From: Pseudomonas alliivorans | Lineage (GTDB): Bacteria > Pseudomonadota > Gammaproteobacteria > Pseudomonadales > Pseudomonadaceae | Direction of reading: 5' to 3' | Assembly: GCF_017826695.1 (NCBI RefSeq) | Contig: NZ_JAFFZW010000010.1 | Coordinates: 62,001-126,000 of the forward strand | DNA: 64,000 nucleotides | Shown here: positions 15,724 through 25,202 of the stretch, piece by piece | How the letters are laid out: every line of letters starts with the position of its first letter | How positions within the stretch are numbered: the first letter of the stretch is position 1 | Made by a program: the position numbers and the translations under genes | Notes under the pieces: generated by a model | Database searches by the model: none | Told to the model about the DNA's origin: nothing | The model's input: the letters and a program-made list of their open reading frames with translations, nothing else

Positions 15724-17718
15724 TCACGTTTCGCTGCGACGCTCCTGATGCATCCAGTCGACAATCTCGCCTTCCGGCGCATAACCACTGACTGTTTCAC
15801 GAAGCAACTGGCGCACGCTGGAATAGTCATCACGTTCAACGGCATCCAGCAATCGGGTCAGGCGGCCTTTCAATACATCCCAAGGCAGATAATCTTCAGT
15901 GGCGCTCATGATCATCGGGTGCTCGGTGGCCACTACGTTATCGCCAATCAGCAATTCTTCGTAAAGCTTTTCGCCCGGACGCAGGCCGGTGAACTCGATG
16001 GAGATATCCCCCTGAGGGTTTTTCTCCGAACGGATACTGAGCCCTGAAAGATGAATCATCTTCTCAGCCAGCTCGATGATCTTCACAGGCTCTCCCATGT
16101 CGAGCACAAATACATCACCGCCGTGCCCCATGGAACCTGCCTGGATTACCAGTTGGGCCGCTTCCGGGATGGTCATGAAGTAACGCGTGATCTTGGGATG
16201 AGTGACGGTCAGTGGTCCGCCGGTCTGTATCTGCTTGTGGAACAGCGGTATCACCGATCCTGACGACCCGAGAACGTTACCGAAACGCACCATGGTGAAA
16301 CGCGTCTTGTTGACCTGATAAACGTTGGCCTTGTCGCCAAAGATGACCGGGGCGGTTTCACGACTGAGCGCCTGCAGTATCAGCTCGGCCAGACGCTTGG
16401 TACTGCCCATCACATTGGTGGGTCTGACAGCCTTGTCGGTGGAAATCAGCACAAAGTTCGAGACACCCGCCTGTAAAGCCGCTTGAGCAGTATTGAGGGT
16501 GCCCACGACGTTGTTGATCACCCCTTCTGCAATATTGTGCTCGACCATCGGCACATGCTTGTAGGCGGCCGCGTGGTACACCGTGTCGACCTTCCAGGCT
16601 TTCATGATCGCCAGCAGTTTGGGGTGGTTGCGCACCGACCCCAGGATGGGCAACAACTTGACGCTCAATGATTCGCGCGAGGAGCGCTGCTCCAGTTCAG
16701 ACACGATGCTATAGAGATTGAACTCACTGTGGTCGAGCAGCAGCAGCTTGGTCGGACCGAGCAGCAGGATCTGCCTGCAGAGCTCGGAGCCGATGGACCC
16801 CCCAGCCCCGGTGACCAGAACGGTCTGGCCTTTGATGCAGTGCTCCAGCAGGTTGTCACGGGCTGGCACAGCGTCGCGTCCCAACAGGTCGGCGATGTCG
16901 ACTTCCTGGAGGTCGTCTACCTTGACGCGTCCGGCAGCCAGATCCATGAAGCCCGGAACACTTCGCACGTGCAGCGGAAAACCTTCGAGGTATCCCAATA
17001 TCTCGCGGCGTCGCCCCCGCGATGACGAAGGGATGGCCAACAGGATTTCCTGAGCGCCCGTGGCGTCGATCATTCGCTGGATATGTTTGGGCTTGTAGAC
17101 CTGAAGCCCGGAAATGACTCGATTCGAGATGGACTCGTCATCGTCGATAAACGCGACCGGGTGCATCACTCGTCCCATCCGCAACGCCGCGACCAGTTGA
17201 TTGCCCGCAGCTCCGGCACCATAAATAGCGACCTTCTGCAGACCGTTGTCACTCCTGGCAAAGGGCACATGCTGTGCGGCGGTAAACCAGTCGCCCAGAA
17301 AATACTGCCTCATCGCCAGACGCAGTCCGCCGATCATGACCAGGCTCAACCACCAGTAGTTGAAGATGACCGAGCGTGGCACCAGTTGCTGGTGATTGCT
17401 GTACACATAGACCATGCAGCCAAGAATCAGAGAGGAGAGCGTGACCGCCTTGATGATCGCAATAAGGGCGTCGTTTCCGAAATAACGCATCACGGCCCGG
17501 TACATCCCGAACCGGATGAACAAGGGAATGGCGGCCAGTGGCGCACTGATGAAAAGCCAGGTATGTTTTTCAAGCGGATTGATCAGTTCGTCAATCCCGA
17601 GACGGACGACGAACGACATCCACAGGGCGACCCAGACCAGAACAATGTCAGCAGCAACCTGAATTATCCGCTTCTTTCGGCGCGGCAACGCCAGCAGAGT
17701 AGTTCGCAACTTGCTCAT
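15724..17718 (-). CDS. wbpM: WbpM/CapD-family nucleotide-sugar 4,6-dehydratase, membrane-bound
   Basis: A 664-residue protein with three parts. Four N-terminal membrane helices occupy about residues 18-145. A CoA/NAD-binding-like Rossmann domain follows (KVAIYGAGAAGNQLVAAL). The C-terminal SDR extended catalytic domain begins VLVTGAGGSIGSELCRQI and has the altered triad of WbpM (STDKAVRPTNVMGSTKRLAE, Met in place of Tyr, then Lys). WbpM converts UDP-GlcNAc to UDP-4-keto-6-deoxy-GlcNAc, the precursor of QuiNAc and FucNAc in O-antigen. Start: ATG at 17718; GGAG is 13 bases upstream, so the adjacent in-frame TTG at 17721 is possible. It is last of three O-antigen genes in one direction. Confidence 0.93.
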   Translation of the reverse strand: MSKLRTTLLALPRRKKRIIQVAADIVLVWVALWMSFVVRLGIDELINPLEKHTWLFISAPLAAIPLFIRFGMYRAVMRYFGNDALIAIIKAVTLSSLILGCMVYVYSNHQQLVPRSVIFNYWWLSLVMIGGLRLAMRQYFLGDWFTAAQHVPFARSDNGLQKVAIYGAGAAGNQLVAALRMGRVMHPVAFIDDDESISNRVISGLQVYKPKHIQRMIDATGAQEILLAIPSSSRGRRREILGYLEGFPLHVRSVPGFMDLAAGRVKVDDLQEVDIADLLGRDAVPARDNLLEHCIKGQTVLVTGAGGSIGSELCRQILLLGPTKLLLLDHSEFNLYSIVSELEQRSSRESLSVKLLPILGSVRNHPKLLAIMKAWKVDTVYHAAAYKHVPMVEHNIAEGVINNVVGTLNTAQAALQAGVSNFVLISTDKAVRPTNVMGSTKRLAELILQALSRETAPVIFGDKANVYQVNKTRFTMVRFGNVLGSSGSVIPLFHKQIQTGGPLTVTHPKITRYFMTIPEAAQLVIQAGSMGHGGDVFVLDMGEPVKIIELAEKMIHLSGLSIRSEKNPQGDISIEFTGLRPGEKLYEELLIGDNVVATEHPMIMSATEDYLPWDVLKGRLTRLLDAVERDDYSSVRQLLRETVSGYAPEGEIVDWMHQERRSET

Positions 17719-17816
17719 CAATTGGTCAGTACTCCTTCGCCTTAGCCTTGATTCACTGCTGAAAAACCTTCTCGATGCAACGCTGCACGTGATAGGACAC
17801 TCGATATCGAGTTTAG

Positions 17817-18833
17817 TTAACTCGTCTCTGCCTGACCGGCGTTGAATCGAAAGGCAAGAAGTATCAGCGGGACGTAGGCGACCATGACCCCGATGATTCC
17901 TTCCGCATCCGTCAATACGACCCACAGAGCCACAGGAAGCAGCCAGCAGACGTTGATCAGACCGACGGCCAGCGTAACGGGAAGATGGCCGCCCAGACGA
18001 CGTGACGCAAACTGGTAAGCGTGACTGCGATGCGCTTCATAAACCTTCTCTCGACGTACGAGGCGGCGCAGAAGCGTAACCGTTGCGTCCACGACAAACA
18101 CTCCCAACAGAATCAGCCACGCCCAGAATAGCTGAGGTGAGGCCCAGGCTGCCTGTAAAGAAAGCATTCCCAGAGCAATGCCCAGAAATCCACTGCCGGC
18201 ATCACCCATGAATATGCGCGCTGGCGGGAAATTCCAATAGAGAAACCCGACAACCGATGCGGCGAGAATCAGAGGTCCCCAGAGCAACTCACCAAAACCG
18301 CTCAACGCGTAAACAAGACCAATGCCGCCACACACTGTTACCGCTTCGACGCTGGCGATCCCGTCGATGCCATCCATGAAGTTATAGAGGTTGAGCATCC
18401 AGACCAGATAGAACACCGCGCAAATCTGACCAACAACACCCAGATCGACCGTCGTACCCATGACACTGAGCGGTGCCAACCCGCCAGACCAGACCAGTGC
18501 CCACACAGCCGCCGCAAAGTGCCCCAACAAACGCCAACGGGCAGCGATATGCCCATGATCATCCATAAAGCCGATGACCGCGACCATACCGCCTGCACCG
18601 ACAATTGCCATCGAGGTGGCCACAGAAATCTGCCCGGTGCCCGCCAGCACGATGATCGCGAGCAGAAAGGCAACGACGATCGCCACGCCTCCGCCCCTGG
18701 GGGTTGGAATGGAATGTGAACTGCGGGCGTTGGGAACGTCCAGCAGGCTTCTGGACAGCGCATACTTGCGAAGCAGCGCCGTCAGCAGCAGCGAAACCAG
18801 CGCAATGGTCATGATCGCAAGCCACTCAAGCAT
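17817..18833 (-). CDS. wbpL: Undecaprenyl-phosphate N-acetylhexosamine-1-phosphate transferase (WbpL/WecA family)
   Basis: A 338-residue polytopic membrane enzyme with about ten helices. It has the family motifs VIGFMDDHGHIAARWRL (Asp-Asp, magnesium site), VWMLNLYNFMDGIDGIAS, ARIFMGDAGSGFLG and the HRSHAYQ cytoplasmic loop. It transfers a sugar-1-phosphate (FucNAc/QuiNAc or GlcNAc) to undecaprenyl phosphate, the first membrane step of O-antigen assembly. The start at 18833 overlaps the end of the upstream epimerase gene by eight bases, indicating coupling. wbpM follows 98 bases downstream. Confidence 0.93.
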   Translation of the reverse strand: MLEWLAIMTIALVSLLLTALLRKYALSRSLLDVPNARSSHSIPTPRGGGVAIVVAFLLAIIVLAGTGQISVATSMAIVGAGGMVAVIGFMDDHGHIAARWRLLGHFAAAVWALVWSGGLAPLSVMGTTVDLGVVGQICAVFYLVWMLNLYNFMDGIDGIASVEAVTVCGGIGLVYALSGFGELLWGPLILAASVVGFLYWNFPPARIFMGDAGSGFLGIALGMLSLQAAWASPQLFWAWLILLGVFVVDATVTLLRRLVRREKVYEAHRSHAYQFASRRLGGHLPVTLAVGLINVCWLLPVALWVVLTDAEGIIGVMVAYVPLILLAFRFNAGQAETS

Positions 18834-19803
18834 GTTTGTGTTCCAGATAGTGTCGAGCGGTCTCTTTCATCGCGTTTTCAAATCTTATGGGCGGCAGCCA
18901 ATCGAGCACTTCGCACGTTCTGGAAATATCGACCTGCAGTGAGCTGCACAGCCGTTGGGAAAACTCTTTTTTTCCAAGCAGCGCCGCAGCGCAGTGCAGC
19001 ATCCAGCCCGGAACGGGTATCAGCCGGGCAGGTTTGGCCAGCGCCCTGCCCATCTCTTCCAACAGTTCGGTCGTGGACAGATCGTGAGCGTCACTGACCA
19101 GAAACGTTTCTCCTGCTGCTGCCGGATGAGCGATACAGGTCACCAGAAGATCCACAAGATTGCCCAAAGCCACCAGACTGCGACGATTATTGATCGCACC
19201 CAGCGGCATCGGCACGCGTCTGTCCAGCCAACGCATCATGTTGAGAAAATTGGCCTTGACGCCCGGGCCGTAGACCAGCACCGGACGAATGATCACCACT
19301 TCCATACCCGTACGGGCGGACAACTCACGCAGGCCCTGTTCGGCCTTGTACTTGGACACACCGTAAGGGTCGGCAGGGTTACAGGTGTCTGTAGACTTGA
19401 AGGGCTGGCCTGGTGAAGTGGTTTCACCATTGACCTTGATCGAGCTGAGAAAGATGAAACGCCGGACGCCCGCCGCAGCGGCCTGCTCTGCCAGATTCAG
19501 GGTTGCCTCGACATTGGCTCGAAAATATTCCAGCTCGGGATGCGCAACCGAATCATTCAATACATGTACACGTGCCGCGCAGTGAATCACCACACTCGAG
19601 CCTTCCACGAACGAGGCCCATTCAGTGTCCGGTGAAAGGGAGCCAACGGTCACTGCATGGACACGCTCGCCGGAATTAACGTAAGGGCCGCGTACCGCAA
19701 CGCGTATTGGGTATTCGGTCCTTTCGATCAACTGACGAACGAGGGCGCTGCCAACGAAGCCTGTTGCACCTGTTATCGCAACGCATGCAGCCTCATCGCT
19801 CAT
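18826..19803 (-). CDS. wbpV: NAD-dependent sugar epimerase/reductase (WbpV-like)
   Basis: A 325-residue extended SDR. ITGATGFVGSALVRQL is the NAD-binding glycine motif (T-G-x-x-G-x-x-G), LSSIKVNGE supplies the Ser and DPYGVSKYKAEQGL the Tyr-x-x-x-Lys. Position before wbpL and wbpM matches wbpV of P. aeruginosa O6-type clusters, where the enzyme reduces the 4-keto intermediate made by WbpM to UDP-QuiNAc; this product is inference from order. The ATG at 19803 with AAGG upstream is chosen over one six codons earlier. The 212 bases upstream are AT-rich and probably contain the promoter of the three-gene operon. Confidence 0.85.
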   Translation of the reverse strand: MSDEAACVAITGATGFVGSALVRQLIERTEYPIRVAVRGPYVNSGERVHAVTVGSLSPDTEWASFVEGSSVVIHCAARVHVLNDSVAHPELEYFRANVEATLNLAEQAAAAGVRRFIFLSSIKVNGETTSPGQPFKSTDTCNPADPYGVSKYKAEQGLRELSARTGMEVVIIRPVLVYGPGVKANFLNMMRWLDRRVPMPLGAINNRRSLVALGNLVDLLVTCIAHPAAAGETFLVSDAHDLSTTELLEEMGRALAKPARLIPVPGWMLHCAAALLGKKEFSQRLCSSLQVDISRTCEVLDWLPPIRFENAMKETARHYLEHKHA

Positions 19804-20015
19804 ATCGCAACGCCTTTTCAAAGCGTGGAAATATTACTGACGCGAGACATTTTAGCAACCTTAATCACCTATAAATGCCATTTTCAAGAAAGTGCCGATG
19901 ATATTGCAGCTCATCAGAATCATTGCCTTCAACGACCTGAGACCCAAAACAATTGCCATCGGCCGGACTTTCAGACTTTAAATAACACCCTAAGAGCGCG
20001 ACGAATTGTCCTTGA

Positions 20016-21437
20016 TCAGGGAATAATCAATTCAACCGCCCGCTTGCGCAACGAGTACTTGCGCTCCAGCACCTGAGCCAGGGTTTTCTTGGCTGGCCGA
20101 TCTCCGTGAACCAGTCGTATCTGCGCTGGCCATTCATCCATACCGGTCACGAATGCGACCAGTCCTGCCTGATCGGCATGTGCCGAATACCCGTTGACAG
20201 TGGCGACGCCAGCCAGAATGTCAAAACGCTCTCGATCAAGCTCGACGTAACCGCCGCGCGGACCATGCGCCTGGATGGCAGCGCCCGGCGTGCCCTTGGC
20301 CTGGTAACCGACAAAGAGGACGTTGTGTCGACTGTCACCTAACATGGCTTTCAGGTAGTTGACGATGCGTCCGCCTGCACACATTCCGTTGCCCGCGATG
20401 ACGATGGCCGGGCGAGCAGTACTGGTCAGGTAGTTGACGACCTGCAAGTGGCTGGCATGGCTATCCACGGTGATCAACTGCGAGAAGCCCAGAGGTGCTC
20501 TGCCCTGCTCGAGACGTTCGCGGGCACCCTCGCTCCAGTAGTCGGAGAACGACTGATAAGCCTTGGTAAACCGACTGGCCAGCGGAGAATCAAGGATGAC
20601 GGGCAGTTGTGGCCAGTCCACTGTGGACACCTCATCGTTCGCAGGTTGCGCACGGGAGAGCCCTTTCCTGTGGAGAATGTCCTCCAGTTCATACAGAAGC
20701 TCCTGGGTGCGCCCCAGACTGAAGGCTGGAATCAACACGGTGCCTTTATCTTCCAGAGCCTTGTCGATCAACCGCTCAAGGCGCTGCTGGCGAGTGACGC
20801 GATCTTCATGAAGACGATCGCCATAAGTTGCCTCCAGCACCAGAACATCGGCACGCTCAGGCGGCCGGGGCGCAGGCAGGAAAGGTGTATTCGACGCACC
20901 CAGGTCGCCGGAAAACACCACGCGCTGTGAACGGTTCTCCAGCGGATAGGTGAGGTCGCATTCGATGCAGGCCGATCCCAGGATGTGACCGGCACGCTGC
21001 AGCCGGATTCTGCAATGCAGCGACTCGGTAGCGATCAGTTCGAACCAGGTGTCAAAGGGCAGCGCAATGATTCGCTTGCCGATAGCCTCGACGTGGCGGC
21101 CCACCTGCGCGGAATCATGGCCGAATTGAATGCCGAGAATGTCCTCCATGACCAGCGGCAAGAGATGAGCACTGGGTTCGCTGCAGATGATCGGCCCCTT
21201 GTAACCGCTCGCCAGCAACTCCGGAATACGCCCCACGTGGTCGTTATGCACGTGAGTCAAAAGAAGCGCCCGGATATTCGCCGGGGAAAAACCGAACCTT
21301 GCCACGTCAACAGCCTCGGCGGCCTGTTTAGAACCACAATCGATCAACAGACTGTTTACAGCATCCATGCATAACTGATGGCACGAGCCCGTCACGGTCT
21401 CGACTGCACCGTGATGCACAAGTTTGGGAAAAGACAT
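20016..21437 (-). CDS. Beta-CASP metallo-beta-lactamase-fold hydrolase (RNA-processing type)
   Basis: A 473-residue protein. N-terminal VHHGAVETVTGSCHQL is typical of the CPSF73/YSH1-like branch. The zinc motif is LLLTHVHNDHVGRIPEL (H-x-H-x-D-H); further metal ligands are in SGDLG and the C-terminal VNGYSAHADQAGL and RLVHGD. The beta-CASP insert occupies about residues 215-370 (LVLEATYGDR, IPAFSLGRTQELL). Relatives are 5'-exonucleases or endonucleases acting on RNA; activity here is predicted only. It is separate from the O-antigen operon (194 bases between) but read in the same direction, occupying the space where other pseudomonads hold O-antigen genes. Confidence 0.85.
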   Translation of the reverse strand: MSFPKLVHHGAVETVTGSCHQLCMDAVNSLLIDCGSKQAAEAVDVARFGFSPANIRALLLTHVHNDHVGRIPELLASGYKGPIICSEPSAHLLPLVMEDILGIQFGHDSAQVGRHVEAIGKRIIALPFDTWFELIATESLHCRIRLQRAGHILGSACIECDLTYPLENRSQRVVFSGDLGASNTPFLPAPRPPERADVLVLEATYGDRLHEDRVTRQQRLERLIDKALEDKGTVLIPAFSLGRTQELLYELEDILHRKGLSRAQPANDEVSTVDWPQLPVILDSPLASRFTKAYQSFSDYWSEGARERLEQGRAPLGFSQLITVDSHASHLQVVNYLTSTARPAIVIAGNGMCAGGRIVNYLKAMLGDSRHNVLFVGYQAKGTPGAAIQAHGPRGGYVELDRERFDILAGVATVNGYSAHADQAGLVAFVTGMDEWPAQIRLVHGDRPAKKTLAQVLERKYSLRKRAVELIIP

Positions 21438-21838
21438 TCAACTACCTTTGTGTAAAGGCCAGATCGTATTGCGGATGCTTTCTGGCGAGTGACTCGAGTT
21501 ATGAGCCCGCACTATTCTGCGCCCGAAAATCCGGCATTCAAGCCTTGACACAAGAGGCCTCAGCGACAACAAAAAGGCTGTTTAATTAAAGATGCGGCCG
21601 GAAGTCCCGGCAAAACGGGCACATGGCGGCGCAGGTAGAAAACGTCTTACAACAAGGATGAGTATTCCATTAAAAGAAAAGAAAACTCTTACAGAGCCAT
21701 AAGCAGAATCACGAGTCGCAAACACTTAATTCCGGCGACAAGAATGCTATAAGTCGGAGAATGTCGTTTTACGAAAGAACTGAAAACTGAAGGAAGCGAA
21801 AAATCGGACTGCCGGACATAGGTCCGGCGATGCCTGAT
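21438..21838. other. Intergenic stretch with a terminator-like hairpin and hydrolase promoter
   Basis: A hairpin GCCGGAC (21811-21817), loop ATAG, GTCCGGC (21822-21828), is followed on the minus strand by a T tract about eight bases further on, a moderate terminator for ihfB-lapA. The rest (about 370 bases, AT-rich) should carry the promoter of the beta-CASP gene. No credible ORF. Confidence 0.5.
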
Positions 21839-22087
21839 TCACTCGGCCTTGATTGATCGAGTATAGAACGAGCGCTTGCGCAGACTTGCGATCCAGGCGA
21901 GAACCGGACCTATCAGCATACCCACCAGCAAGGCAAGCACGACCGGTACAGCGAAAGGGAGTTGCGGTGCCGACCAACCGAAAAGCACAAGACCGACGGG
22001 TTGCCGATTTTCCAGCACAAAAACCGTCGTGGCCAACACAATGAACAGCACAACGGCGATCAGAATGACTCGTTTGAAAAGACGCAT
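21839..22087 (-). CDS. lapA: LapA-domain (DUF1049) small membrane protein
   Basis: An 82-residue protein with two hydrophobic segments (residues about 7-25, VILIAVVLFIVLATTVFVLE, and 44-66, PVVLALLVGMLIGPVLAWIA) and a basic C-terminus (SLRKRSFYTR). The NRQPV....F motif after the first helix is the LapA/YciS signature. In E. coli LapA works with LapB in control of lipopolysaccharide synthesis through LpxC turnover; a LapB (TPR) gene is not adjacent here. It lies 24 bases after ihfB in the same operon. Confidence 0.85.
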   Translation of the reverse strand: MRLFKRVILIAVVLFIVLATTVFVLENRQPVGLVLFGWSAPQLPFAVPVVLALLVGMLIGPVLAWIASLRKRSFYTRSIKAE

Positions 22088-22111
22088 CGGGTGATCCTTC
22101 GATTTACGATT

Positions 22112-22408
22112 TCAGAGGCCTTCTTCTTCGTCCTCGTTGACGCGGTCACGCAGTTCCTTGCCCGGCTTGAAATGGGGAACGAACTTGCCGTCAAGGCTGA
22201 CCGACTGGCCCGTTTTGGGATTGCGCCCTACACGGGGTGCGCGGTAATGCAGGGAAAAGCTGCCAAACCCACGGATCTCGATACGGTCGCCCGTCGCAAG
22301 ACACTGGGACATTTGTTCAAGCATGGTCTTGATGGCCAACTCGACATCCTTGGATGAGAGCAGCCCTTGATGGGTGACAATTCGTTCGATCAACTCCGAC
22401 TTCGTCAT
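22112..22408 (-). CDS. ihfB: Integration host factor subunit beta
   Basis: A 98-residue DNABII protein. MTKSELIERIVTHQGLLSSK and the arm region RIEIRGFGSFSLHYRAPRVG with GRNPKTGQSV are the IhfB signatures; the conserved proline that intercalates into DNA is in the RNPKTG loop. It dimerises with IhfA and sharply bends DNA, aiding sigma-54 promoters, recombination and replication. An acidic tail (NEDEEEGL) follows. Position downstream of rpsA and upstream of lapA is the usual gammaproteobacterial arrangement. Confidence 0.97.
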   Translation of the reverse strand: MTKSELIERIVTHQGLLSSKDVELAIKTMLEQMSQCLATGDRIEIRGFGSFSLHYRAPRVGRNPKTGQSVSLDGKFVPHFKPGKELRDRVNEDEEEGL

Positions 22409-22660
22409 ATTTTTCCCTTCTTTTTCAAGCAGCTAGGTCAGCGCTCCGAAGGTTTTAGCATGGCCGGATGAATTTGAACAGCCCGTCTCTTGACTTATGT
22501 GAAGCATTGTCAATGACTTGCTGACGCAAGACGAACACATGATCGCATGGCAACCACACTGAAGATCTGGCAGGAACATAGAAGGGACGTGGCCTGGAAG
22601 CCCAGAGGCATTACCTGAAAGGCGTAACTGCGCATGGGAAAAACACAAAATAAAGGTATA

Positions 22661-22688
22661 AAAAAGGGCGACCGAAGTCGCCCTTTTT
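22661..22688 (-). terminator. rho-independent terminator of rpsA
   Basis: A perfect 12-base stem AAAAAGGGCGAC / GTCGCCCTTTTT with a CGAA tetraloop, 17 bases past the rpsA stop. Confidence 0.93.
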
Positions 22689-22704
22689 AATGGTCAAGCA
22701 GAAC

Positions 22705-24390
22705 TCAGTTCTGTTTTTCCATCTGCGCACGCAGCAGGTCACCAATAGTGGTAGGACCAGTGCTTTCAGCTGCTTCAGGCTTGCTACGCAGGCTCTGAAT
22801 GGCTTCTTTCTCGTCTTCAACGTCTTTCGACTTGATGGACAAGCTGATTACGCGGCTCTTGCGGTCAACGCTGATGATCTTGGCTTCGATCTCTTCGCCT
22901 TCTTTCAGGACGTTACGCGCGTCTTCAACGCGGTCACGGCTGATTTCGGAGGCTTTGAGGGTCGCTTCAATGTCGTCGGCCAGAGTGATGATGGCGCCTT
23001 TGGCGTCAACTTCTTTAACGGTACCGCGGACGATTGCGCCTTTGTCATTGACAGTGACGTACTCGGAGAACGGATCGCTTTCCAGCTGCTTGATACCCAG
23101 CGAGATACGCTCACGCTCTGGATCAACAGACAGGATCACAGTGTCGAGCTCGTCGCCCTTCTTGAAACGACGTACGGCTTCTTCGCCCACTTCGTTCCAG
23201 GAGATGTCGGACAGGTGAACCAGACCGTCGATGCCGCCGTCCAGACCAATGAAGATACCGAAATCGGTGATCGACTTGATGGTGCCGGAGATCTTGTCAC
23301 CCTTGTTGAACTGACCCGAGAAATCTTCCCACGGGTTGGATTTGCACTGCTTGATACCCAGGGAGATACGACGACGCTCTTCGTCGATGTCCAGAACCAT
23401 GACTTCCACTTCGTCGCCAACCTGAACGACTTTGGATGGGTGGATGTTCTTGTTGGTCCAGTCCATTTCGGAAACGTGTACCAGGCCTTCCACGCCTTCT
23501 TCCAGCTCTGCGAAGCAGCCGTAGTCGGTCAGGTTGGTCACACGCGCGGTCACGCGGGTGCTTTCCGGGTAACGAGCCTTGATAGCAACCCATGGGTCTT
23601 CGCCCAGTTGCTTCAGACCCAGGGAAACACGATTGCGCTCGCGATCGTACTTCAGGACCTTCACATCGATCTCGTCGCCAACGTTGACGATTTCGGATGG
23701 ATGCTTGATGCGCTTCCAGGCCATGTCGGTAATGTGCAGCAAGCCATCGACGCCACCCAGATCGACGAATGCGCCGTAATCGGTGAGGTTCTTGACGATG
23801 CCTTTGACTTGTTGACCTTCCTGCAGGGACTCGAGCAGCGCTTCGCGCTCGGCACTGTTCTCGGCTTCCAGGACACTGCGACGGGAAACGACAACGTTGT
23901 TGCGCTTCTGGTCCAGCTTGATGACCTTGAACTCGAGCTCTTTGCCTTCCAGGTGAGTGGTGTCGCGCACAGGGCGAACGTCAACCAGAGAACCAGGCAG
24001 GAACGCACGGATGCCGTTAACGTCGACAGTGAAGCCGCCTTTAACCTTACCGTTGATAACGCCCTTGACCACTTCTTCAGCTGCGAAAGCTGCTTCCAGA
24101 ACAATCCAGCACTCGGCGCGCTTGGCTTTTTCGCGGGACAGCTTGGTTTCGCCAAAGCCGTCTTCGACCGCGTCCAGCGCAACGTGCACTTCGTCACCGA
24201 CCTTGATGGTCAGCTCGCCAGCGTCGTTGTAGAACTGCTCGAGCGGGATGACGCCCTCGGACTTCAGGCCAGCGTGTACAGTTACCCAATCGCCGTCGAT
24301 GTCAACAACGATACCGGTAATGATTGCGCCCGGCTGAAGGTTCAGGGTTTTTAGGCTTTCTTCAAAAAGTTCTGCAAAGCTTTCGCTCAT
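22705..24390 (-). CDS. rpsA: 30S ribosomal protein S1
   Basis: A 561-residue protein with six S1 (OB-fold) RNA-binding repeats. Repeats 3-6 show the typical strand pattern, e.g. VKNLTDYGAFVDLGGVDGLL, VTNLTDYGCFAELEEGVEGL and IKSITDFGIFIGLDGGIDGL. S1 loads mRNA on the small ribosomal subunit. The length matches other Pseudomonas S1 proteins. The stretch upstream (to cmk) is a likely autoregulatory leader. Very regular codon use explains the long antisense frames here, which are not genes. Confidence 0.98.
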   Translation of the reverse strand: MSESFAELFEESLKTLNLQPGAIITGIVVDIDGDWVTVHAGLKSEGVIPLEQFYNDAGELTIKVGDEVHVALDAVEDGFGETKLSREKAKRAECWIVLEAAFAAEEVVKGVINGKVKGGFTVDVNGIRAFLPGSLVDVRPVRDTTHLEGKELEFKVIKLDQKRNNVVVSRRSVLEAENSAEREALLESLQEGQQVKGIVKNLTDYGAFVDLGGVDGLLHITDMAWKRIKHPSEIVNVGDEIDVKVLKYDRERNRVSLGLKQLGEDPWVAIKARYPESTRVTARVTNLTDYGCFAELEEGVEGLVHVSEMDWTNKNIHPSKVVQVGDEVEVMVLDIDEERRRISLGIKQCKSNPWEDFSGQFNKGDKISGTIKSITDFGIFIGLDGGIDGLVHLSDISWNEVGEEAVRRFKKGDELDTVILSVDPERERISLGIKQLESDPFSEYVTVNDKGAIVRGTVKEVDAKGAIITLADDIEATLKASEISRDRVEDARNVLKEGEEIEAKIISVDRKSRVISLSIKSKDVEDEKEAIQSLRSKPEAAESTGPTTIGDLLRAQMEKQN

Positions 24391-24512
24391 TTTAATTCCT
24401 GTTGATCAAGGGCGAAGAATACGCCCATCTGCCACGCTCCAGACAACGTGGGTTTCGTTCATATGAAAGGAAGCCTGCAGGACGGGGTCTGGTCTCCTGC
24501 ATGGCTCCTTGA
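24391..24512 (-). promoter_or_regulatory. Probable rpsA leader (S1 autoregulation region)
   Basis: This 122-base spacer before rpsA contains purine-rich GGA elements and a hairpin with GCAGGA pairing with TCCTGC around 24465-24495. Gammaproteobacterial rpsA leaders fold into GGA-loop hairpins that let S1 repress its own translation; equivalence here is inferred from position and these elements only. Confidence 0.4.
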
Positions 24513-25202
24513 TCATCCGGCGATATCGCGCAGTGCGACTTCACTCAGGATGCGTTCCAGCACCTGCTCGATGGACAATTCGGTGGAATCCAGCTGTATG
24601 GCGTCGTGCGCCGGCTTGAGCGGGGCTACCGCTCGCTGGGTGTCACGCTCGTCGCGTGCACTTATCTCATCTAGCAGACTCGACAGACTAACATCATCGC
24701 CCTTGGCCTTCAACTGCAAGTAACGACGGCGGGCACGCTCCTCGGCACTGGCAGTGAGGAATATCTTCAACGGGGCGTCCGGAAATACCACGGTGCCCAT
24801 GTCACGGCCGTCTGCCACAAGGCCCGGTTCTTCCTGAAAGGCACGCTGACGCTGCAGCAGTGCATCACGCACCGCCGGCAGCGAAGCCACTTGCGACGCA
24901 CCGCTGCCGATCTGTTCATTGCGAATGGCATGCGTGACGTCCTCGCCCTCGAGAACGATGCGCTGACTCTGGCCGTTCGCCGAGGTCTCGAACTGCACAT
25001 CCAGGTGGGCAGCCAGCAGCTTGAGCGCCTCTTCGTTGGTCAGATCGACGCCGTGATTGCGCGCAGCGAATGCCAGCAGACGATAAAGGGCGCCCGAATC
25101 GAGCAGGCACCAGCCCAGTTTTCCCGCCAGCAATCCGGCCACAGTGCCCTTGCCGGAACCGCTGGGTCCGTCGATGGTTATAACAGGTGCTTTGATCTTC
25201 AC
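24513..25202 (-). CDS. cmk: Cytidylate kinase
   Basis: A 229-residue NMP kinase phosphorylating CMP and dCMP. The P-loop is ITIDGPSGSGKGTVAG; DSGALYRLLAFAA is the CMP-binding segment; VADGRDMGTVVFPDA and SAEERARRRYLQL cover the acceptor and lid regions. The start is the GTG at 25202, overlapping the stop of the upstream tyrA gene by four bases (GTGA), so translation is coupled. A frame upstream of this start is part of tyrA in another register. Confidence 0.95.
   Translation of the reverse strand: MKIKAPVITIDGPSGSGKGTVAGLLAGKLGWCLLDSGALYRLLAFAARNHGVDLTNEEALKLLAAHLDVQFETSANGQSQRIVLEGEDVTHAIRNEQIGSGASQVASLPAVRDALLQRQRAFQEEPGLVADGRDMGTVVFPDAPLKIFLTASAEERARRRYLQLKAKGDDVSLSSLLDEISARDERDTQRAVAPLKPAHDAIQLDSTELSIEQVLERILSEVALRDIAG

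Noticed and set aside
21658..21702. 14-codon ORF upstream of the beta-CASP gene on the plus strand
   Set aside because: Shine-Dalgarno too close to the ATG, no downstream gene in that direction.
22690..24354. 554-codon frame opposite rpsA
   Set aside because: Antisense to a highly expressed gene with strong codon bias; no motifs, no start signal.
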